The notes beneath the pieces were generated by a model that was not told the DNA's origin, ran no database searches, and saw only the letters and a list, made by a program, of their open reading frames with translations. From the NCBI GenBank assembly GCA_028276365.1, contig JAPYWL010000075.1:1-5063 (forward strand): 5,063 nt of DNA, in the 5' to 3' direction. This document shows positions 1 through 5,001 of the stretch, in pieces. Position 1 is the first letter of the stretch. The number at the start of each line of letters is the position of its first letter. This stretch comes from Deltaproteobacteria bacterium. Lineage in GTDB: Bacteria; DRYD01. A program made the translations under genes and the position numbers.

Positions 1-722
1 GCATTATACAAAAATTTTATATCTTTTTGATTATTATAAACTTTATCAGTTATATGTGCTATTATTGGATCTAAAAATATAGTAAATAAGATAGTAGCTA
101 TTCCATTAACTATACCTGATAAAATGGTAGCAGTACGAGAATATTCAGGTACTAATACACTCGCATACATGGCAGATAATACCCCTGTTGTCCAAAACGC
201 AGAAACAAATAATGAACTAAATATTATAACTTTCGGAACTTCCTTTAATTCCTTTTTATCTAAATAAAAATTAACCTTACTTATACTTTTTATTATGCTT
301 ATATAAGTCTTAGGATAAATTAAATAATAAAAAGTTTTTGGAATACTTAATGTTTTATTAAATAAGTTTATCCATTTTATAAAGATATTCTCAAAAGTAT
401 TAAAAAATAATATTCCTACAAGTGTTCCTAAAGTAGCAGAAGAAATTATTACATGTAATTTTAATAGTAAAGTATCAGTTTGGTTATTCTTAAAAGCTAA
501 ATCTATCATAGAACCTAAAAACGGCGTTTGAAATAAATTAGCTAACCGAGTTATTAATAATATAATATTTGACAAAGATAAAGAAGTGGTTATAGAATTA
601 GTTTTTATTCCTGCAAACCTTAAACTTGCTGAACTCACTGATAAAAAATTTATAAAAAAAGTTATAACAAAAATAATAATAAGTCTTTTATCACTTAATA
701 AAATAAAAAAACTATCTACCAC
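1..722 (-). CDS. amj: Alternate lipid II flippase Amj (DUF2837), 3' end cut by the window
   Basis: Integral membrane protein of the Amj family, which flips the peptidoglycan precursor lipid II across the cytoplasmic membrane and in Bacillus subtilis can replace MurJ. I translated the open frame by hand: 240 codons run off the left edge, and the family is only slightly longer, so little is missing. Family-like blocks are RFAGIKTNSITTSLSLSN (35-52), TRLANLFQTPFLGSMID (58-74), and GVLSAMYASVLVPEYSRTA followed by LSGIVNGIATILF (about 180-213). Hydrophobic stretches lie near residues 13-30, 50-62, 91-108, 164-186 and 197-218. The start is GTG at 722-720: two in-frame TAA codons lie one codon upstream, so no longer start exists, and the N-terminal length fits the family. 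No good Shine-Dalgarno precedes it. It follows the DUF47 gene by 61 nt on the same strand. The family call rests on remembered motifs; flippase activity is inferred. Confidence 0.82.
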   Translation of the reverse strand, partial: MVDSFFILLSDKRLIIIFVITFFINFLSVSSASLRFAGIKTNSITTSLSLSNIILLITRLANLFQTPFLGSMIDLAFKNNQTDTLLLKLHVIISSATLGTLVGILFFNTFENIFIKWINLFNKTLSIPKTFYYLIYPKTYISIIKSISKVNFYLDKKELKEVPKVIIFSSLFVSAFWTTGVLSAMYASVLVPEYSRTATILSGIVNGIATILFTIFLDPIIAHITDKVYNNQKDIKFLYN

Positions 723-746
723 TTTTTATTACATCATTCTTTTATT

Positions 747-773
747 TTTATTTTTTAATAATTTATTTTTTAA
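747..773. repeat. 12-bp direct repeat, period 15, between the DUF47 gene and amj
   Basis: The plus-strand word tttattttttaa occurs at 747-758 and again at 762-773. It sits in the short A/T-only stretch after the DUF47 stop codon. The sequence is of such low complexity that chance is a fair explanation; it is listed because other junctions in the window show similar repeats. No terminator hairpin is evident here. Confidence 0.4.
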
Positions 774-783
774 AAATTTAGAA

Positions 784-1407
784 TTATATATGTTTATAAA
801 CAGAGTTTTCTATAGTTATAGCAAGTAATTGGGTTCTATCTACTGTTTCTTCAACTTGAGATAATATTTCCTTTTGCTTTATTACTTCTAATACATTTTG
901 CCCATTATTAAATAGCTCAGCAATAGCTTTCCTATTTATTATATCACATTCTCTTTCTATTTCACAAACTTTATTAACTAATTTCAATAACTCCTGATTT
1001 GGTTTATTTAATAAATTAACTATTAACTTTAAGTACTCTACAGCTTGGATCAAGAGATTTACCATTTGATAAATATATTCATTCTTGGAATTAGGTTTAT
1101 ATAAGAAATATTTTTCTGCAGATGACTTTATAAAATCTATTACATCATCCATTTTCATTATTATTTGATGTAAGTCTTCCCTATCTAAAGGAGTTATAAA
1201 TGATTCATTAAGTTTATATCTATATTCATGAATTATCTCATCCGCTTTGTGCTCTAATTCCCTTATCTTATTAAAATTTTCCTCAGTAGGGTTGTCTATG
1301 AAATTTAATAACTCCTTAGAAATAGTTTCCATTATTTCTACACAGTTCTTTAAATACCCAAAAAAATCTATATTCTTAGGAATTATACTTAAAATACCTT
1401 TTTTCAT
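784..1407 (-). CDS. DUF47 family protein (PhoU-like, TIGR00153-type)
   Basis: A 207-residue, all-helical cytoplasmic protein of the DUF47 family, distant relatives of PhoU. Members are often encoded beside Pit low-affinity phosphate/sulfate permeases and are thought to modulate them; PhoU relatives bind metal clusters through E-x3-D motifs. Two such motifs are visible: E52-x3-D56 in ELEHKADE and E151-x3-D155 in EIERECD. An acidic run DREDLHQIIMKMDDVID (75-91) and VEETVDRTQLLAITIE near the C-terminus also match the family, and full length is normal. The start is well set: ATG at 1407 is preceded by GAGGAGG at 9 nt. It lies 40 nt after frr and 61 nt before amj. No Pit permease is in the window, so its partner, if any, is elsewhere or just beyond amj. 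The family is confident; the phosphate role is inference. Confidence 0.88.
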   Translation of the reverse strand: MKKGILSIIPKNIDFFGYLKNCVEIMETISKELLNFIDNPTEENFNKIRELEHKADEIIHEYRYKLNESFITPLDREDLHQIIMKMDDVIDFIKSSAEKYFLYKPNSKNEYIYQMVNLLIQAVEYLKLIVNLLNKPNQELLKLVNKVCEIERECDIINRKAIAELFNNGQNVLEVIKQKEILSQVEETVDRTQLLAITIENSVYKHI

Positions 1408-1416
1408 AAAAATTAG

Positions 1417-1423
1417 CCTCCTC
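1417..1423 (-). promoter_or_regulatory. Strong Shine-Dalgarno of the DUF47 gene
   Basis: GAGGAGG on the minus strand, ending 9 nt before the ATG at 1407. It is a near-perfect anti-16S match in a very AT-rich background and fixes the start. It suggests this gene is initiated independently of frr translation, 40 nt upstream. Confidence 0.85.
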
Positions 1424-1447
1424 TTTTTATTAATTAAATTAGCTATA

Positions 1448-2014
1448 TTAAATAGTCATTATTTCTTTAGTTTTATCGTTGGCTAATTTATCTATTTTAT
1501 CTAAATATTCCTTAGTTATTTTTTCTATTTCTTTTTGATATCTATTAGATTCATCTTCTGAGATTAATTTTTGTTTTTTAGCTAAATCTTTGATTTTTTC
1601 TATAGCATCTCTTCTAGCATTTCTTATAGATACCTTCACTTCATCTGCTTTTTGCATAATAGTTTTAGATAATTGCTTTCTGTTTTCTTCAGTTAATCTT
1701 GGGATAACTATTTTTATTACATTTCCATCAACCGTAGGAGTTAAAGATAAATTAGATTTTAAAATGGCTTTCTCAATAGCAGATAAAGCACTTTTATCAA
1801 ACGGTTGGATTAACAGAATTTTAGGATCAGGAGTAGATATTGCAGCTAACGCTTTTAATGGACTTATATTTCCATAATATTCCACTTTAATATCTTCCAC
1901 TAAAGAAGGACTAGCTCTACCTGTTCTTAAAGATTTGTATTCCCTTATTAAATAATTTAAAGAATTTTCCATCTCTTTCTTCATATTTTCTATTATTTTT
2001 TTAGGATCCTCCAT
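1448..2014 (-). CDS. frr: Ribosome recycling factor (RRF)
   Basis: RRF works with EF-G to split the post-termination ribosome so that subunits can be reused. The 188-residue length matches the usual ~185. Signatures are clear: RTGRASPSLVEDIKVEYYG (30-48), TPDPKILLIQPFDKS (61-75), PRLTEENRKQL (105-115), and SIRNARRDA (129-137). R134 aligns with E. coli R132, a residue known to be important for ribosome binding. Long helices before residue ~30 and after ~108 form the three-helix-bundle domain, with the small beta domain between them. ATG at 2014 has AAAGGGGG 8 nt upstream. The gene follows prfB after 58 nt, so two consecutive steps of termination are co-directional. The common neighbour pyrH is absent here. 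No missing residues or frameshifts seen. Confidence 0.97.
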   Translation of the reverse strand: MEDPKKIIENMKKEMENSLNYLIREYKSLRTGRASPSLVEDIKVEYYGNISPLKALAAISTPDPKILLIQPFDKSALSAIEKAILKSNLSLTPTVDGNVIKIVIPRLTEENRKQLSKTIMQKADEVKVSIRNARRDAIEKIKDLAKKQKLISEDESNRYQKEIEKITKEYLDKIDKLANDKTKEIMTI

Positions 2015-2022
2015 CTCTTTAA

Positions 2023-2030
2023 CCCCCTTT
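2023..2030 (-). promoter_or_regulatory. Shine-Dalgarno of frr
   Basis: AAAGGGGG on the minus strand, 8 nt before the frr ATG. The run of five G is conspicuous in this AT-rich window and supports strong, independent initiation on frr, unlike prfB, which has no such site. Confidence 0.8.
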
Positions 2031-2098
2031 TATTAGTATTTAATTTTTTACATATTAGTATTTAATAATTTTTTAGGTATTAGTATTTAAGAGTTTTT
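2031..2098. repeat. Three-copy ~22-25-bp direct repeat spanning the prfB end and the prfB-frr junction
   Basis: The plus-strand 13-mer tattagtatttaa occurs perfectly at 2031-2043, 2053-2065 and 2078-2090. Each copy is followed after 0-3 bases by a run of six T, so the true unit is about 22-25 bp (minus strand: TAAAAAA, 0-3 bases, then TTAAATACTAATA). The promoter-distal copies are noncoding. The first copy in transcription order lies inside prfB and encodes the last residues LNTNT. This looks like slippage-type duplication of the end of prfB into the spacer. Confidence 0.85.
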
Positions 2099-3179
2099 TA
2101 TGTAAAAGATAAGAAAGAATCAGAGGATTAAGTTCTCCATTAAGTACCTCTTCTACTTTATATATCTCTAAATTAGTTCTTAAATCTTTTATTAATTTAT
2201 AGGGATGTAGTATATAATTTCTTATTTGATTTCCCCAAGCAGCTTGTTGCTTGGTTTTAAAAGATTCTATTTTTTCTATTCTCTTTTGTAGCTCAAAATC
2301 ATATAATCTACTTTTAAGTATCTTTAAAGCTATTTCTTTATTTTTATGTTGGCTTCTTTCATTTGAACTAGTTACAGTAATCCCCGTAGGTAAATGAGTT
2401 ATTCTTACTGCTGATTCGTTTTTATTTACGTGTTGCCCACCTGCTCCTCCAGCTTTAAAAGTTTCTATTTTTAAATCATCTTCCTTTATTTCTATGTTTA
2501 TATTATCATCTATTTTAGGGATAACCTCAACCAAAGCAAAAGAAGTATGCCTTTTATTTTGAGCATTAAATGGAGAATTCCTAACTAATCTATGTACCCC
2601 TTTCTCTGATTTTAAATATCCGTAAGCATTCTCACCACTTATTAAAAAAGTCCCACTTTTTATTCCCGCTTCATTACCTAAATTTATATCAACTATACTA
2701 AATCTAAACCCATTCTTATTGGCCCAGTTATAATACATTCTATAAAGCATGTTAGCCCAATCCTGAGCATCAGTGCCTCCAGCTCCTGCTGTTATTACTA
2801 AAATACAATCATTACTATCATACTCCTCATCTAATAATAACTCTATCATTATATTATCTACCTTTTTTTGTAAAACTTTATAGTTTTCATTTATTTCCTT
2901 TCTTAAATCTTGATCTAAATTACTCAGCTCAAAAATATCCTCTAAATCCCTTATTTCTTGAATAGTCTTTTCATAATTTGTTATTATCTTTTCTAAATTC
3001 TTCTTATTTTTTATTAAAATTTGATATTCTTTATTGATTTCAAAATTAATTAAATTATTAAAATTATTGATTTTAGAATCTATTTGACTTATTTTATTTT
3101 TGTAATTTTCTATCAAATTTTTAAATTTTTCTAACTTTTCTTTTAAATCTCTTATATCTTTTATATTTAATGTATTCAT
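2073..3179 (-). CDS. prfB: Peptide chain release factor 2 (RF2), without programmed frameshift
   Basis: Class I release factor that reads UAA and UGA in the ribosomal A site and triggers peptidyl-tRNA hydrolysis. Length is 368 residues against ~365 usual. The N-terminal helical domain covers about 1-110. The PCRF core includes ITAGAGGTDAQDWANMLYRM (129-148) and GVHRLVRNSPFNAQNKRHTS (194-213). The codon-reading tripeptide is SPF (202-204), which marks RF2 rather than RF1 (PxT). The catalytic loop GAGGQHVNKNESAVRITH carries GGQ at 247-249. Ala243 aligns with the E. coli K-12 Thr246 position, so this is the commoner form. Many prfB genes need a +1 shift at CTT-TGA-C near codon 25; here that place reads ATA-GAA in one unbroken frame, so RF2 autoregulation by UGA is absent. 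ATG at 3179 has no Shine-Dalgarno and lies 18 nt after the previous stop, suggesting coupling. The C-terminal LNTNT lies in a repeat. Confidence 0.96.
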   Translation of the reverse strand: MNTLNIKDIRDLKEKLEKFKNLIENYKNKISQIDSKINNFNNLINFEINKEYQILIKNKKNLEKIITNYEKTIQEIRDLEDIFELSNLDQDLRKEINENYKVLQKKVDNIMIELLLDEEYDSNDCILVITAGAGGTDAQDWANMLYRMYYNWANKNGFRFSIVDINLGNEAGIKSGTFLISGENAYGYLKSEKGVHRLVRNSPFNAQNKRHTSFALVEVIPKIDDNINIEIKEDDLKIETFKAGGAGGQHVNKNESAVRITHLPTGITVTSSNERSQHKNKEIALKILKSRLYDFELQKRIEKIESFKTKQQAAWGNQIRNYILHPYKLIKDLRTNLEIYKVEEVLNGELNPLILSYLLHKKLLNTNT

Positions 3180-3180
3180 T

Positions 3181-3203
3181 TTTAATTATTTAATTATTTA
3201 ATT
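3181..3203. repeat. 8-bp tandem repeat at the LptC-like/prfB junction
   Basis: Plus-strand tttaatta is repeated at 3181-3188 and 3189-3196, with a third copy matching 7 of 8 bases at 3197-3204. The third copy overlaps the TAA stop of the upstream gene, and the array ends just before the prfB ATG. It occupies the place where a prfB Shine-Dalgarno would be expected. Confidence 0.7.
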
Positions 3204-3713
3204 TCTATAAAATTTTCCAGAAACTCTATTTAAATTATAACTTAAATCTCTTAGATTTATTACTATTTCATCTCCAATAGATCTATTATTAATATTTGTT
3301 ATATAAACATTTTTACCTACTAAAATTAATTTATTTAGGTATATAATAATATCTTTTTTTATTAAAATAGTTGTATTATTTTGCTTTATTTCCAGTGGAT
3401 TATTTACATATATTACATTTTTTCTATAATACCCATCTTTTATTGTTATAATTTGATCTTTTAGTATTATATTTAGATCTTTAAAATATATTACACTATC
3501 ACTTTTTAGTATATCATTTATTGTATATCCATACTTTATTAAGATATAAAGGTTTTTATTACTTTTATCTTGCAATTTTAAATCATAAAAATAATTTTTT
3601 ATTACTTTATTATCTATCCTTCCTATTTTGATATACACCCTAAAAAAAATAAATATTACTAATATAATTATTAAAATAGAAATAATTAATAAATTTTTAT
3701 AATTTTTTAGCAT
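3198..3713 (-). CDS. Single-pass membrane protein with beta-rich exterior domain, possibly LptC-like
   Basis: 171 residues. Residues 7-25 (about LLIISILIIILVIFIFF) form one strong hydrophobic segment after a short Lys-containing N-terminus, so the protein is probably an inner-membrane anchor with the rest outside. The remainder looks beta-rich with alternating hydrophobic and polar residues: ITIKDGYYRKNVIYVN, PLEIKQNNTTILIKKDIIIY, and KLILVGKNVYITN (about 89-140). That rhythm resembles LptC/LptA-type jellyroll proteins that carry lipopolysaccharide across the periplasm, and size and topology match LptC. No invariant residue proves it, so this is a weak assignment; a generic anchored protein of unknown function is the alternative. 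ATG at 3713 has no clear Shine-Dalgarno. It heads the likely prfB-frr operon after a 154-nt gap and ends 18 nt before prfB. Confidence 0.55.
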   Translation of the reverse strand: MLKNYKNLLIISILIIILVIFIFFRVYIKIGRIDNKVIKNYFYDLKLQDKSNKNLYILIKYGYTINDILKSDSVIYFKDLNIILKDQIITIKDGYYRKNVIYVNNPLEIKQNNTTILIKKDIIIYLNKLILVGKNVYITNINNRSIGDEIVINLRDLSYNLNRVSGKFYRN

Positions 3714-3867
3714 ATCGAAAAATTAGCTTATTTCACATTAACAGTTTTTTTTATTATGAAGGATTTTTTATTTTTTACCTAATTATTATATTGGAGTAAA
3801 TATACATCCTTCCTTAGTTTAGCTTACCCATAGGGGAATTAAAAGAAGGGGAATTGAAATAATATGT
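3714..3867. other. 154-nt intergenic region, largest gap; possible promoter area and G-rich patch
   Basis: This gap separates the TSUP gene from the LptC-like gene and is the only place with room for a promoter of the prfB-frr operon. A perfect minus-strand TATAAT lies at 3790-3785, but no TTGACA-like box is found 16-18 nt upstream of it, so a promoter is only possible. The inverted pair gaaggat (3758-3764) / atccttc (3806-3812) has a 41-nt loop and no following T-run, so it is not a convincing terminator. The 3817-3860 part is unusually G-rich for the window and is described separately. Confidence 0.45.
3817..3860. repeat. Palindrome-bearing element with imperfect 15-bp direct repeat; CRISPR-repeat-like
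   Basis: On the plus strand, positions 3817-3845 begin GTTTAGCTTACC, contain the small inverted repeat CCC-ATA-GGG (3828-3836), and end GGAATTAAAAG. Positions 3846-3860 repeat the right half as AAGGGGAATTGAAAT, matching 3831-3845 at 12 of 15 bases. A GTTT start, a central weak palindrome and an AATTGAAA-type end are the layout of many ~30-bp type I/III CRISPR repeats. There is no second full unit, spacer or cas gene in the window, so it is not called as an array. Alternatives are a decayed small repeat or chance. Confidence 0.4.
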
Positions 3868-4227
3868 TTATTTATCCAAAAGCATTTTAATAGCAACTAT
3901 AATCAAGAAAATAGCAAATATTTTTTTTAAAACAAAAGATGGCAACTTAATAGCTATATATGATCCTATAAATGCCCCTATTGGAAAAGATATAACTAGG
4001 AATAATAAAACTTGTTTATTTATTAAGTTATTTTTATAGTAATTAATAACAGCAAAAATAGTAACTGGTATCATAAGTAAAGCTAAAGAAGTACCTTGTG
4101 CCACTTTTTGATCCAATTTAAGTAAATAAACCATAGCAGGAATAGTTAAAGTAGCTCCACCTACTCCTAATAACCCACTTAAAATACCTCCCAATAAACC
4201 TATTAATAACGTTAATATCACAAACAT
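3868..4227 (-). CDS. Half-size TSUP family (TauE/SafE-type) membrane transporter
   Basis: 119 residues, four predicted membrane helices (about 2-24, 28-37 with 46-61, 72-92, 97-117). The motif GLLGVGGATLTIPAM (18-32) is the TSUP glycine-rich signature, followed by AQGTSLAL (43-50) and FPIGAFIGSYIAIKLP (81-96). TSUP permeases move small anionic sulfur or carbon compounds such as sulfite, sulfoacetate or taurine-derived products; substrate cannot be read from sequence. Full TSUP proteins are ~250 residues, two such halves in tandem, so this single-repeat form presumably works as a homo-oligomer or with a second half gene; none is in the window. The frame is closed at both ends (upstream in-frame TAA in the 19-bp repeat), so it is a genuine short gene, not a visible fragment. 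ATG at 4227 lacks a clear Shine-Dalgarno. It lies 49 nt after the unknown 240-residue gene. Confidence 0.85.
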   Translation of the reverse strand: MFVILTLLIGLLGGILSGLLGVGGATLTIPAMVYLLKLDQKVAQGTSLALLMIPVTIFAVINYYKNNLINKQVLLFLVISFPIGAFIGSYIAIKLPSFVLKKIFAIFLIIVAIKMLLDK

Positions 4228-4232
4228 ATCTA

Positions 4233-4272
4233 TAATTAAATTCTTATCTTTTAATTAAATTCTTATCTTTTA
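4233..4272. repeat. Perfect 19-bp tandem duplication before the TSUP gene
   Basis: Plus-strand aattaaattcttatctttt at 4234-4252 is repeated without change at 4253-4271, and the period of 19 holds over 4233-4272. It fills most of the 49-nt spacer between the stop of the unknown gene and the TSUP start. On the minus strand the unit reads AAAAGATAAGAATTTAATT. A perfect 19-base match implies a recent duplication or a selected two-site element. No dyad symmetry is seen within the unit. Confidence 0.92.
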
Positions 4273-4276
4273 TTTT

Positions 4277-4999
4277 TTAAATTAATATATCTATTACTGT
4301 AGATATGCTAAAAATTAAATACATTATATCATCACTATATTTCTTAACTAAACTATTAACATCATTGCTTAAGCTTAATAAAATATAAGTTTTACTTAAT
4401 AAAATATTTTTTATTAAATCTTCTTTAAAGTATTTTTCTTTAAGTTTTTCTATAGAATAAAACATCTCTATTATCTTATTTATATCAGTAGTTTTATAAT
4501 AGCTACAAATTATATTTTCTTCTTTATCTTTATATAACAAATAATTTACCAATTTTTCCTGCTTAAGAATAAATTTCTCTTCATTATTTTTATAAATTTC
4601 TATTTTGGAATTAAGTAAAAATCCCTTAAAAAGATTAAAAAAAGAGGGAAACTTTATTTTAAAAATTTCTTTTTCTATCTCCTTAAATGACCCCTCTAAT
4701 TTATCCTCTATTATAAAAACTTTATTGATAATTATCTGATTTATATATTTAAAATGTATATTAAATAGGGGAGTGTTATTATCAGTAGTTAAAAAAAATA
4801 TTTTTACATTTAAGGGATAGTTCAAAATAAAATTATATATGTTTAAAAATAATGGATTAAATAGATTATTAAGCTTTTGGTTTGTTTTTATTAAAGATTT
4901 TAAAGTGTATAAATCAATTATTTCATAATTCTTTAGAAAATCTTTGTAATTAGTTTGTATTAAAAAATATCTGCTTTGAAAATAATTGTAGTTAAACAT
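4277..4999 (-). CDS. Unrecognised 240-residue protein
   Basis: I do not recognise this protein. It is rich in Asn, Ile, Lys, Phe and Tyr, with no signal peptide and no glycine-rich nucleotide loop or metal-binding Cys/His cluster. The middle alternates beta-like stretches (NVKIFFLTT 64-72, QIIINKVFIIEDK 88-100) with charged helix (EGSFKEIEKEIFKIKF 102-117). A helical charged part (DINKIIEMFYSIEKLKEKYF 172-191) follows, and the C-terminus (YSDDIMYLIFSISTVIDILI, 221-240) is hydrophobic and could be buried or membrane-associated. ATG at 4999 is 2 nt after the stop of a preceding frame, so translation is probably coupled to that gene; no strong Shine-Dalgarno. An intact 723-nt frame at this low G+C, where stop codons are frequent by chance, supports a real gene. 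It may simply be a fast-evolving lineage-specific protein. Confidence 0.7.
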   Translation of the reverse strand: MFNYNYFQSRYFLIQTNYKDFLKNYEIIDLYTLKSLIKTNQKLNNLFNPLFLNIYNFILNYPLNVKIFFLTTDNNTPLFNIHFKYINQIIINKVFIIEDKLEGSFKEIEKEIFKIKFPSFFNLFKGFLLNSKIEIYKNNEEKFILKQEKLVNYLLYKDKEENIICSYYKTTDINKIIEMFYSIEKLKEKYFKEDLIKNILLSKTYILLSLSNDVNSLVKKYSDDIMYLIFSISTVIDILI

Positions 5000-5001
5000 C
5001 T

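Noticed and set aside
586-828. Plus-strand open frame of 80 codons
   Set aside because: It runs antisense across the start of amj and the end of the DUF47 gene, has no ribosome site, and its Phe/Leu/Ile-rich product is what reversed AT-rich coding DNA gives.
1247-1486. Plus-strand open frame of 79 codons
   Set aside because: It is antisense to the confidently assigned DUF47 and frr genes; its hydrophobic make-up is a shadow of Lys/Glu-rich helices on the other strand.
1590-1877. Plus-strand open frame of 95 codons
   Set aside because: It lies wholly antisense inside frr, which has all RRF signatures.
3785-3790. Minus-strand TATAAT as the promoter of the prfB operon
   Set aside because: No -35-like hexamer at 16-18 nt, and such words are common in this base composition; mentioned only within the gap entry.
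3775-3807. Minus-strand 10-codon leader peptide (MYIYSNIIIR) after GGAAGG
   Set aside because: The purine run touches the ATG with no proper spacing, the peptide has no attenuator-type residue run, and no terminator hairpin follows.
3758-3812. Inverted repeat gaaggat / atccttc as a terminator
   Set aside because: Only 7 bp with a 41-nt loop and no adjoining T-run on the transcribed strand; weak and likely chance.
3817-3860. CRISPR array
   Set aside because: Only one full unit and a half copy with no spacer between them and no cas genes; kept as a repeat and a finding only.
3847-3890. Plus-strand mini-frame with AGGGG before ATG at 3864
   Set aside because: Only eight codons (MFIYPKAF), antisense to the TSUP end, with the G-run explained by the local direct repeat.
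3868-4227. TSUP gene as a truncated pseudogene
   Set aside because: The frame is closed, ends right after the last helix, and half-size TSUP proteins of about 120 residues are a known form.
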